DNA from: Gordonia effusa NBRC 100432
Lineage (GTDB): Bacteria; Actinomycetota; Actinomycetes; Mycobacteriales; Mycobacteriaceae
Length of the DNA stretch: 64,000 nucleotides
Assembly: GCF_000241305.1 (NCBI RefSeq)
Contig: NZ_BAEH01000073.1
Location: forward strand, 1-64,000
Direction of reading: 5' to 3'
Shown here: positions 55,369 through 63,193 of the stretch, piece after piece
Layout: every line of letters begins with the position of its first letter
Numbering within the stretch: position 1 is the stretch's first letter
Program-made: the position numbers and the translations under genes
Notes under the pieces: model-generated
What the model was told of the DNA's origin: nothing
What the model saw: the letters and a program-made list of their open reading frames with translations, nothing else
Database searches by the model: none

Positions 55369-55929
55369 CTAATCCATCAACGCTCGCGCCGCAGTCCGCG
55401 CGTCCCGCGCAACCGCCACTCCACCCTGGATTGAGGCCATGACGATCGCCCCTTCGGCTAGCAGACACAACGGGACCGCCAGTCCGTCGCCAACGTCATT
55501 GGCCCAGGTAGCAATTTGCCTATGGAAAGCGTCCTTGTGCGAACGCACCTCGGCGAGAATCGCCGGCGATGCGGAGCCGAGCTCGCCATAGACATTGATC
55601 CACGCGCAGCCACGAAACTCCGGCTCGGCAAACCATCGCTCAAGCCAGTCAAAAAGAGCGAGGACCCGCTCGCGCGGTTGGTCATATCTCCGCACGTATT
55701 CGACAACGCTTGACCGCCACCGCAGGTCACGTCGTTTCAGTACCGCGACAACAAGATCCTCCTTCGTCGGGAAAAGTCCATAGATCCGCTTCAGCGATAT
55801 GCCAGAGGCCGCACGTACCGCATCCATACCGACCGCTTGGATACCGCGCTCGTAGAAGAGAGATTCTGCTGCGTCGAGGAGTGCCTGACGCTCGCGGTCT
55901 AGCTGCTCCGGGCTTGTGCGAGTGGGCAA
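55369..55929 (-). CDS. TetR-family transcriptional regulator
   Basis: A 186-residue repressor. The N-terminal helix-turn-helix spans about 12-58 (LLDAAESLFYERGIQAVGMDAVRAASGISLKRIYGLFPTKEDL). The C-terminal ligand domain resembles regulators beside small oxidoreductases or NTF2-like proteins. It diverges from the DUF1348 gene, with two palindromic operators between. TTG start at 55929; no better start is close. The ligand is unknown. Confidence 0.88.
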   Translation of the reverse strand: MPTRTSPEQLDRERQALLDAAESLFYERGIQAVGMDAVRAASGISLKRIYGLFPTKEDLVVAVLKRRDLRWRSSVVEYVRRYDQPRERVLALFDWLERWFAEPEFRGCAWINVYGELGSASPAILAEVRSHKDAFHRQIATWANDVGDGLAVPLCLLAEGAIVMASIQGGVAVARDARTAARALMD

Positions 55930-55942
55930 ATCGGACCTCTCC

Positions 55943-56001
55943 TTGACCTTGAGAACGTACGTTCTCTACTCTAACCGACAAGTCCGAGAACGATCGTTTT
56001 C
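55943..56001 (+). promoter_or_regulatory. Promoter and two TetR operators of the DUF1348 gene
   Basis: TTGACC (55943-55948), 18 bases and TACTCT (55967-55972) form the promoter. The spacer is filled by GAGAACGTACGTTCTC (55951-55966), a perfect 16-bp palindrome. A second copy, GAGAACGATCGTTTTC (55986-56001), with one imperfect pair, lies 35 bp further on, just past the expected start. Repression by the divergent TetR protein is the natural reading. Confidence 0.82.
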
Positions 56002-56019
56002 CACCGAAAGGTTGCAGCA

Positions 56020-56481
56020 ATGGCCGAAACCCGACCACCGTTCCCGCCGTTCACCGAAGAGACGGCCATTCAGAAGGTCCAGGCAGCGGAGGACGCGTGG
56101 AACACGCGTGATCCCGAACGAGTGTCGCTCGCTTACACACCCGATTCGACATGGCGCAATCGAGACGTATTCATCTCGGGCCGACTCGAAATCGTCCAGT
56201 TCCTCACCGCCAAGTGGGAGCGCGAACTCGACTACGCCCTCCGAAAAAGCTTGTGGGGCTTCCGGAATAACCGAATGGCGGTGCGATTCCAGTATGAATG
56301 GCACGACTCCGATGGCCAGTGGTGGCGCAGCCACGGGAACGAACTGTGGCAGTTCGATACGGAAGGGCTGATGGAAAGGCGCGAAGCCAGCATCAATGAC
56401 GTGGCGATAGCCGAGACCGATCGGCGCATCTTCGGCCGGCGAACCGATGAGGAACGAGGCGTGGAGATTCCACTGCGATAG
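56020..56481 (+). CDS. DUF1348 (NTF2-like) family protein
   Basis: A 153-residue protein of the DUF1348 group of the SnoaL/NTF2 fold, a cone-shaped small-molecule binding or enzyme scaffold. Conserved family segments are [27 protein letters not shown] and [17 protein letters not shown] [13 protein letters not shown]. Function is not established. AAAGG lies 9 bases before the ATG. Its promoter holds the TetR operators, so it is probably the main target of that regulator. Confidence 0.87.
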   Translation: MAETRPPFPPFTEETAIQKVQAAEDAWNTRDPERVSLAYTPDSTWRNRDVFISGRLEIVQFLTAKWERELDYALRKSLWGFRNNRMAVRFQYEWHDSDGQWWRSHGNELWQFDTEGLMERREASINDVAIAETDRRIFGRRTDEERGVEIPLR

Positions 56482-56567
56482 TTACCAAGAAGCCTCCGGC
56501 CTCCTTGTGACCCACCTCACTATCGGCGTAGTCTGAGACAGCGCACCGCCAACCCAAGGAGGCCACC

Positions 56568-56828
56568 ATGGCCCTGCTTTCAACTTCGCGCCGCCTCGCC
56601 GCGATCACGGCGGCAACAGCAGCAGTCATCACCGGAATCGGTGGGCTCAGCGCCGCCAATGCCGCCCCGGCGCCCGGCACATCTTGTGGCCCCAACAAGG
56701 TGATTACCACCGTCCACACCTGTGCGCCGATCAACTCACACTGCACCGGATACGACCTCATGCTCATCGGACGCGTCGACCGCGCCGGACGCTGCGTCAT
56801 CCCCGGAATGAATGGCACCACTTGGTGA
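56568..56828 (+). CDS. Small secreted four-cysteine protein
   Basis: An 86-residue precursor with a Sec signal peptide (basic start, Ala/Ile-rich core, cleavage after SAANA near residue 32). The mature part of about 54 residues has four cysteines (SCGPN, TCAPI, HCTGY, RCVIP), enough for two disulfides. AAGGAGG precedes the ATG. I do not recognise the family. The stop is 4 bp before the GTG of the thiol-redox gene dipZ, so the two may be cotranscribed and DipZ may help fold it. Confidence 0.75.
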   Translation: MALLSTSRRLAAITAATAAVITGIGGLSAANAAPAPGTSCGPNKVITTVHTCAPINSHCTGYDLMLIGRVDRAGRCVIPGMNGTTW

Positions 56829-56832
56829 CCCA

Positions 56833-58536
56833 GTGACACTTCTGCTCGTCGGCTTTGTCGGCGGGATCCTCGCCGGCATTTCGCCGTGCGTCCTCCCGGT
56901 ACTCCCGGTCGTCCTGATGGGCAGCGCCACAGCCCCCTCCCCTAACGGCGCAGGATCCTCTACCTCGCTCGGTCGCCTACGGCCGGTCTGCATCGTCCTC
57001 GGCCTCACCCTGAGTTTCGCGCTCATAACACTGTTCGGCACGTTACTGCTCGCAGCACTGCATCTGCCCACATCACTACTTCGATGGCTCGGACTCGCAG
57101 CACTGGTCCTCGTCGGGTTAAGCATGCTGATCCCATCCCTCGAACAACTCATCGAGCGTGTGTTCGCCCGAATCCCACAGCGCCACATCACATCTCAAGG
57201 CTCCGGTGCGCTCGGCGGATTCGTGCTCGGACTCGCGCTCGGCGCGGTATTCGTTCCGTGTGCCGGGCCAGTACTCGCAGCGATCGCCGTTGCCGGCGCT
57301 ACCGGAACCATCGGTGTGGAAACCGTTCTACTCACCGTCGCATTCGCGGCAGGCGTGGCGGTACCCCTACTCATCGTCGCGCTCGCGGGAAACCGATTGA
57401 GCGCCCGTGTCCGCGGGCTCCAACGTCGCCAACGACTCGTCCGCGGTATCGCCGGTGTACTAGTCATCGCGCTCGCCGTCGCACTAACCTTCGACCTGAC
57501 CGGCGCTATCCAGCGCCGAATCCCCGACTACACAGCGTCTCTCGCCGATCCGCTACAAACTCACGTCACTGTCCCGGCGGCCGCGGGAAACGGGTCACTG
57601 CGAACATGTCAGGAAGCCGCGTTCAACGCCGAAGAGAAGGGGCTGACCGACTGCGGACGCGCGCCCGAGTTCGCCAAGATCTCCCAGTGGCTCAACGGTT
57701 CCCCGACGACAATCGCGAAACTGCGCGGCAAAGTCGTGCTGATCGACTTCTGGGCTTACTCGTGCATCAACTGCCAGCGCGAGCTCCCGCACGTCGAAGC
57801 GTGGTGGAAAGCCTACGCCCCCTTTGGGTTCCACGTCATCGGCGTGCACACACCCGAATACGCCTTTGAACACGACACCGGAAACATCGCCTCGGGAGCC
57901 GCGAAACTCGGCCTGACATTCCCGGTCGCGGTCGACAACGACTACGGCACCTGGACGGCGTATCAAAATGTGGCCTGGCCGGCTGGATACCTCATCGACG
58001 CGAAAGGAGTGATCCGGCATGTCAGCCTCGGCGAGGGCAAATATGACCGCAATGAGAAGTACATCCGCGACCTATTGACGACGGCCAACCCCAACGTCGA
58101 ACTCCCCGCCGCCACCGACCTCGCCGACAAGACGCCGACCGACCGGCAACGCACTCCCGAGACATTCCTGGGGATCTCCAAAAAGCAGTCCTACAGCGGC
58201 ACAGGCGTTTACGCATCCGGGCCACAATCATTCGCCGACGAAGGCACACCGGCTGCCAATACCTACCGACTTAGCGGGACCTGGACACTCGCCGACGACG
58301 ACATCATGGCCGAGGCCGACGCGCAGATCACGCTGACCTACCGGGCGCGGGAGGTCTATCTCAACGTCGGCGGCACGGGCACACTAACGGTTACCGAGAA
58401 TGGATCGACAAGGACAATCGGCGTATCCGGTCCACCCGACATTCGCACGGTCTCCGCCAATACCGCGTCGCAATCCGGAACTGTCACCATCGCATTGTCC
58501 CCGGGCTTACACGCCTACTCATTCACTTTCGGTTGA
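56833..58536 (+). CDS. dipZ: DipZ-type CcdA/thioredoxin fusion
   Basis: A membrane thiol-redox protein of 567 residues. The N-terminal CcdA-like membrane domain (about 230 residues) has redox cysteines in GISPCVLPVLPVV and FVPCAGPVLAAI. It is followed by an extracytoplasmic thioredoxin/TlpA-like domain with active site CINC (311-314), then a C-terminal beta-rich domain as in mycobacterial DipZ (Rv2874). It carries reducing power across the membrane, for cytochrome c maturation or disulfide repair. GTG 56833 is preferred; an ATG at 56812 adds seven residues overlapping the previous gene. Confidence 0.9.
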   Translation: MTLLLVGFVGGILAGISPCVLPVLPVVLMGSATAPSPNGAGSSTSLGRLRPVCIVLGLTLSFALITLFGTLLLAALHLPTSLLRWLGLAALVLVGLSMLIPSLEQLIERVFARIPQRHITSQGSGALGGFVLGLALGAVFVPCAGPVLAAIAVAGATGTIGVETVLLTVAFAAGVAVPLLIVALAGNRLSARVRGLQRRQRLVRGIAGVLVIALAVALTFDLTGAIQRRIPDYTASLADPLQTHVTVPAAAGNGSLRTCQEAAFNAEEKGLTDCGRAPEFAKISQWLNGSPTTIAKLRGKVVLIDFWAYSCINCQRELPHVEAWWKAYAPFGFHVIGVHTPEYAFEHDTGNIASGAAKLGLTFPVAVDNDYGTWTAYQNVAWPAGYLIDAKGVIRHVSLGEGKYDRNEKYIRDLLTTANPNVELPAATDLADKTPTDRQRTPETFLGISKKQSYSGTGVYASGPQSFADEGTPAANTYRLSGTWTLADDDIMAEADAQITLTYRAREVYLNVGGTGTLTVTENGSTRTIGVSGPPDIRTVSANTASQSGTVTIALSPGLHAYSFTFG

Positions 58537-58623
58537 TATGCCCAAGACTTTCGTGGGAGTTAATGCGACGGCGCGCCCACTAGAAAATCGCACTAACGTC
58601 AACATAGTTCCGCATAGTTATCT

Positions 58624-58689
58624 CGTGGCGCCACGCCATGTCGTCTCGAAAAAGTTTAGGTATACCTTCCTTCCTAATTCGGTTAGTGT
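58624..58689 (+). promoter_or_regulatory. Promoter region of the cholesterol oxidase gene with palindromes
   Basis: TAGTGT (58684-58689) ends 6 bases before GTG 58696, a leaderless arrangement. AGGTATACCT (58658-58667) is a perfect 10-bp palindrome at the expected -35 and CGTGGCGCCACG (58624-58635) another just upstream. Either could be an operator. The TTAGGTATACCT core only partly resembles an IdeR iron box, and no KstR box is seen. Confidence 0.45.
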
Positions 58690-58695
58690 TTGAAC

Positions 58696-60330
58696 GTGCA
58701 ATCACATCGCTCAGACTCCTCACAGGTTTCGCGCCGCACCTTCCTGCGCGGGGCCCTCGGCACATCAGCGATTGTCGCCGGCGCGGCTGCTGCGGGGTCG
58801 CTTGGCGCCACCCCCGCAGCAGCAGCTCCTGATGGCGCGACCGCCATTGTGATCGGCAGCGGGTTCGGCGGCGCTGTCGCCGCACTGCGCCTGGGCCAGG
58901 CAGGTATCAAAACCACCGTCTTCGAGCGCGGCCGCCGCTGGCCAATTCGTAAGGACGGCAACACTTTTGCCACCTTCGAGGCTCCTGACAAGCGCGCCGC
59001 GTGGTTTAGTCCCACCGCCGGTATTTCCAGCACGCTGCAAGTACCTGTCGAGCCGTACCCTGGCGTCCTCGACGCCATCAAAGGCAATGGAATCGAATCG
59101 GTCTACGGCGCAGGTGTCGGCGGTGGATCACTGGTCTTCGGCGCCTTCTCCGTTCAGCCCGACAAAGTCGACTTCAACGAGGTCTTCCCTGGGGGCACGG
59201 ACTACGACCAACTCGCGAGCGTCTACTTCCCACTTGCTCGCAAGATGCTGAACGCGACGCACCTTCCCGACGACATCCTCGCCCATCCCAACTACACCGG
59301 CGCGCGCACTTGGCTGAATACCGTGGCTCGTTACGGCACCAAGCCGAAATTTGTTGACTACCAGATTGATTGGGACCTGGTACGCCGCGAACTCGCCGGC
59401 AAAGCGCGCCCCGGCGTCAGCGTCGGCGACCTGTCGTATGGTGTCAATAGTGGCGCCAAGAACTCTGTCGACCACAACTACCTGCCAGCAGCCGAAGCTA
59501 CCGGCAATGTGACCATCAGACCGATGCACGAGGTCTTCGACATCCGGCCGCGCAGCCGAAAGAAGGGCTTCGTCGTACGGGCGCGGCTGATCGACGACAA
59601 ACATCGCACTATTCGCACAGTCACCGCCGAAGCCGACTACCTGTTCATGGCAGCGGGCTCGTATCACACGACGTCCCTGCTGGTCCGTGCTCGCGCGCAG
59701 GGTGCATTGCCCAAACTCTCGGGCAAGATCGGCGACGGATTCGGCGGCAACGGCGACTTCCTCATCGTCCGAACCAACCTGCGCGATGCCCAGGGACCGC
59801 GCCAGGGTGGCCCCGGGTACGCGCGTATTCGCGACGATCGCCTGCCCGGCGGACCAGCGGCGATGATCTACCAGGCTAGCCCGTTCCCCGCGCCACTGGG
59901 CGGCGTGGCCACCACGCACCTGATCCAGGTACATACCGACGAGCGCGGCACCATCGATTACGTCCACGGCACCCGCGGAACCGAACTGAACTATCCGTTC
60001 GGTGAAGGCACCAGCACACTGGACCGACGTGCCAACGCATTCGCGAATCACTTCCACTACCAAACCGAAACCCGCCACGGAACGCCGAACAACGGAATCG
60101 TAATCTCTTCTCGCGCCGCCGGATTCGGCTCCGGTTCGACATTCCACGGACTCGGCGGCGCGGTAATCGGCAAGGCCGCCAACCCCGACGGCACTATCAA
60201 GGGCTACGACAACCTTTATGTCGTCGACGGTTCCTTCTGCCCCGGCGCGGTAGGACTTGTGAATCCGTCGCTGACCATCACCGCACTCGCCGAACGGACA
60301 ATGGATCGATTCCTTGCCTCACGTGGCTGA
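58696..60330 (+). CDS. Tat-exported cholesterol oxidase (GMC-type flavoenzyme)
   Basis: A 544-residue flavoprotein of the class I cholesterol oxidase (ChoA/ChoE) type, oxidising 3-beta-hydroxysterols to 3-ketosterols with H2O2 release. The Tat motif SRRTFLRG is at residues 12-19, with an Ala-rich core and a likely cut near residue 45. The FAD loop GSGFGG is at 54-59. HGLGG late in the sequence holds the expected catalytic His, and GLVNPSLTITALAER the Asn. FAD should be non-covalent. TTG 58690 is an alternative start. Sterol substrate is inferred from family. Confidence 0.88.
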   Translation: MQSHRSDSSQVSRRTFLRGALGTSAIVAGAAAAGSLGATPAAAAPDGATAIVIGSGFGGAVAALRLGQAGIKTTVFERGRRWPIRKDGNTFATFEAPDKRAAWFSPTAGISSTLQVPVEPYPGVLDAIKGNGIESVYGAGVGGGSLVFGAFSVQPDKVDFNEVFPGGTDYDQLASVYFPLARKMLNATHLPDDILAHPNYTGARTWLNTVARYGTKPKFVDYQIDWDLVRRELAGKARPGVSVGDLSYGVNSGAKNSVDHNYLPAAEATGNVTIRPMHEVFDIRPRSRKKGFVVRARLIDDKHRTIRTVTAEADYLFMAAGSYHTTSLLVRARAQGALPKLSGKIGDGFGGNGDFLIVRTNLRDAQGPRQGGPGYARIRDDRLPGGPAAMIYQASPFPAPLGGVATTHLIQVHTDERGTIDYVHGTRGTELNYPFGEGTSTLDRRANAFANHFHYQTETRHGTPNNGIVISSRAAGFGSGSTFHGLGGAVIGKAANPDGTIKGYDNLYVVDGSFCPGAVGLVNPSLTITALAERTMDRFLASRG

Positions 60331-60480
60331 GATCAGTTCCCCGGCACAGTGATTCACTCTGGATCAGTGCGCCAAAGCGAGCTGTCGACGTCGGGCGTAA
60401 TTGGTGTTGTGCGGGTCCGACCCGGCATCGAGTGACGGAACGGGCCTGCGCCACTGTCATTTCCGCACCGAAGGGCTGCA

Positions 60481-61140
60481 ATGAATACTCCATCTCCACG
60501 TACTGACCTCGACACGAACCCTCCGCTCGACGGCGTAATCCGAGTCGAAACCCACGGTCGCGCCGAAAATACCTACCGCGTCGTCGACATGATCCGGTCG
60601 GTCTATCCGCATAACCAGATCTACGGCGACTTCTGCACCGTCCAGGGATATGTCGACGCTCCGCCGCGCGAACTCTACGAATGGCTTTCTCACACACAGT
60701 CTCTCGAAGAATGGACGTACAGCACCCGCGGCCTGACCCCGGCCGACGAACCCGATCTGTGGGTCGGGTTTGACAAACTCAACCCCGATACAAAACTCTT
60801 CGTCCGCACCGTTGCCAATCCCGACGCAATGACCGTCGACTATCACTGCGCTTGGGATCAGGGCACCGACCTGTGGATGATCTATCTAATGCGCGTAGTC
60901 GACGCGCAGTTGGTACTCGGCAAGCCCGGTTCCGTTGTGCTGTGGACTAATTGCCATCACCCCTACTACGACGACAACCCATACCCGGAGGCCGCTCCCG
61001 CCGACCGTGAGGAATGGGTCGGCGACCTCTGGGACATGTTCTGGGCCGGGCACCAAATCGAACTCGACAACCTCGTGCGCATTGCCGAATACCGCAACCG
61101 CAACGATCTGCCGCTCACTCCCGATTGGATGCGCCGATGA
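60481..61140 (+). CDS. SRPBCC-fold protein, possible cyclase/aromatase
   Basis: A 219-residue protein whose central part (about 50-200) resembles the SRPBCC/polyketide-cyclase fold: FCTVQGYVDAPPRELYEWLS starts the helix-grip pattern and SLEEWTYSTRG follows. The fold binds hydrophobic molecules in a deep cavity and includes aromatases, cyclases and lipid carriers. AAGGG precedes the ATG. The stop overlaps the start of the ketosynthase-like gene by 4 bp (ATGA), so the two probably act in one pathway. Family call is moderate. Confidence 0.6.
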   Translation: MNTPSPRTDLDTNPPLDGVIRVETHGRAENTYRVVDMIRSVYPHNQIYGDFCTVQGYVDAPPRELYEWLSHTQSLEEWTYSTRGLTPADEPDLWVGFDKLNPDTKLFVRTVANPDAMTVDYHCAWDQGTDLWMIYLMRVVDAQLVLGKPGSVVLWTNCHHPYYDDNPYPEAAPADREEWVGDLWDMFWAGHQIELDNLVRIAEYRNRNDLPLTPDWMRR

Positions 61141-62168
61141 ATTCCGCTGCTACACCGGTTGTTTCGCTAGCCGATATCGCCACCTACCGACCCGCGAATA
61201 AAGTTCCGGCGTCGTATTTCGCCGACTTCGCGCAGGACGATGAACTTGCCGACAACGTAATGTTCCGTGCCCCCGCGTTCCGCCATCATGCCGCCGACGG
61301 AGAAACGTCCGCGGATATGATCCTGCGTGCGGCCACAACTCTCACCGAGCGGCATGGCTCCGACTACCTCAATGACGTCGACGTCGTGCTCACACACAGT
61401 CAATTGCCCGAGGTCCCGGTACGCGGGTGCGGCGGCGAGGTCGCCTACCGACTCGACCTGCGCCCATCGACGGTCCTCGATGTACACAACGGCGGTTGCG
61501 CGGCGTTCGCACACATGATTGACATCGCTGCCGGGCTCCTCGCCGGGAACGGCGGCCGCAAGGCCCTAATTGGATTGGCGCAGAACAGCGCTGGACAGAT
61601 CTTCACTCAAGAGCAGGTTCGCGGCAAGCCGCAAGCGGCGATCCCAGGTGATGGTGCGGCAGTAGCGACCCTGACGTTAGGGCCCAGCGGCAATCCGGTG
61701 TTGACCACCGTCTGCCGCTCCCTCGGTGAATATGCCCCGGACATGACGGCCGTGTCCGAGCCGCCCCGCAAATACTGGGAGGCCGGCCCGGGTCAGATTC
61801 ACGTGGGGTTCACCAACGCGAAAATCGCGAAGGTGCTCTCCCGAGGCAACCGACTCGTACCCGAAGTCGCATTAATAGCGGCCGAACGTATCGGTGTCGC
61901 ACCCGCCGACCTGGACTGGTTCATCACAAATCAACCCAACCGCGTCTTTCTCCGCAATTGGCGTGAGGCACTTGAGCTTACCGCTGAACACCATCCCGAC
62001 ACTTTCGACGAATGCGGAAACCTCTTCGCCGTCGGAGTGCCGATGACGCTGGACGCGCTCATCGACTCCGGCCGACTGGAGTCAGGCCAGATCATCATGA
62101 CGGCCGCGTTTGCACACGCGGGTGATTTTGCCGCAGCAGCAGCGATCAAGTGGAACGGCAGGGCATAG
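61137..62168 (+). CDS. KAS III-like thiolase-fold protein lacking the catalytic His
   Basis: A 343-residue thiolase-fold protein related to 3-oxoacyl-ACP synthase III (FabH). The nucleophile is retained as Cys121 in VHNGGCAAFAHMID. Where FabH has the HQAN histidine the sequence reads NQPN (265-268), so His is replaced by Asn. The later Asn region is ECGNLFAVGVPMTL (292-305). Loss of His argues against decarboxylative condensation and for acyl transfer or non-decarboxylative chemistry, as in some antibiotic-pathway KAS III relatives. It is translationally coupled to the SRPBCC gene. Confidence 0.82.
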   Translation: MNSAATPVVSLADIATYRPANKVPASYFADFAQDDELADNVMFRAPAFRHHAADGETSADMILRAATTLTERHGSDYLNDVDVVLTHSQLPEVPVRGCGGEVAYRLDLRPSTVLDVHNGGCAAFAHMIDIAAGLLAGNGGRKALIGLAQNSAGQIFTQEQVRGKPQAAIPGDGAAVATLTLGPSGNPVLTTVCRSLGEYAPDMTAVSEPPRKYWEAGPGQIHVGFTNAKIAKVLSRGNRLVPEVALIAAERIGVAPADLDWFITNQPNRVFLRNWREALELTAEHHPDTFDECGNLFAVGVPMTLDALIDSGRLESGQIIMTAAFAHAGDFAAAAAIKWNGRA

Positions 62169-62171
62169 CGC

Positions 62172-63071
62172 TCAGCGCTGCGGAAATCCGCCCGCCCGAC
62201 CCAACAGTGCCGGAACGTCCTTCTCCAGTGCGATGCCCAGCCAGTCGGCGGCCTTGACCAGGGCGTCCATGTCGACGCCTGTCGTCACCCCACTGCGATC
62301 GAGGGTGTACAGGAGGTCTTCTGATGCGATATTCCCCGTGGCCGCGGGCGCGAACGGACAGCCACCGAAGCCGCCGATGCTGGCGTCGAGTGCGCTCGCG
62401 CCGACGTCCAGGGCAGTCAGCGCATTCGCGTATCCGGTATTGCGCGTGTTGTGAAAATGCCAACGCTGCGGGATCCCCGGCGCGTTCGCGGCGGCAATTT
62501 CGGCCAGTGCACGCACCTGGGCGGGTACACCGACGCCGATGGTGTCGGCGAGGGCGATCTCGTCGGGCGCCGCACCGCCGACCAACTGCGCGATGATCTC
62601 GCCGATCCAGGTAGCGGCTACCTCTCCGCTGAATGGGCAGCCGAATGATGTCGCTATGGTCACCGTGCTGAACACGCCAGCGGCACGCGCGTCGCCGACG
62701 ATGTCGATTGCCGCCGAAATCCCCTCTGCCACACTGCAACCCTGGTTTCGCTGACTGAACTCCTCGGTCGAGACGACTACCACGTTTACCTCGTCAACGT
62801 CGGCTGCTAATGCCCGCTCAAGTCCGCGTCGATTCAAGACAAGTCCGATGTAGGACACTTCTTCGCGGCGCGGCACTTGTGACATGACGTCCTCTGCCCC
62901 AGCCATCTGCGGCACTCGCTTTGGGTTGACGAAACTCACCGCCTCGATGCGGCTCACTCCGGCGTCGACGGCCCGTGAAATGAGTTCGACTTTGGCGTCA
63001 ACACTGAGCGCCTTCTTCTCGTTCTGCAGGCCATCACGTGGACCAACTTCAACCAGTTGCACAGCGGACAT
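62172..63071 (-). CDS. Hydroxymethylglutaryl-CoA lyase family protein
   Basis: A 299-residue TIM-barrel DRE-family lyase. EVGPRDGLQNE opens the barrel with the metal and catalytic Arg-Asp, HFHNTRNTGYANA gives the metal His pair, and GGFGGCPFAPAATGNIASEDLLY carries the catalytic-loop Cys. It cleaves HMG-CoA to acetoacetate and acetyl-CoA in leucine breakdown, or a similar 3-hydroxy-3-methylacyl-CoA. ATG 63071 (MSAVQLVEVGPRDG) fits the family better than TTG 63107. It converges on the ketosynthase-like gene with a 3-bp gap. Confidence 0.9.
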   Translation of the reverse strand: MSAVQLVEVGPRDGLQNEKKALSVDAKVELISRAVDAGVSRIEAVSFVNPKRVPQMAGAEDVMSQVPRREEVSYIGLVLNRRGLERALAADVDEVNVVVVSTEEFSQRNQGCSVAEGISAAIDIVGDARAAGVFSTVTIATSFGCPFSGEVAATWIGEIIAQLVGGAAPDEIALADTIGVGVPAQVRALAEIAAANAPGIPQRWHFHNTRNTGYANALTALDVGASALDASIGGFGGCPFAPAATGNIASEDLLYTLDRSGVTTGVDMDALVKAADWLGIALEKDVPALLGRAGGFPQR

Positions 63072-63193
63072 TTCTCCATGCTGCCCGCTGACGGCGTTGG
63101 TGCGCAACGCTGAGCGAATCTGCCTTGGCGGTGTGGGTCATCGTCTCTCGCCTGCACATGGAACCGTTCGGCCACGCGCCGCGTCCAACCCCT

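Noticed and set aside
58651-58680. IdeR/DtxR iron box before the cholesterol oxidase gene
   Set aside because: TTAGGTATACCT matches only part of the 19-bp iron box and the second half is absent.
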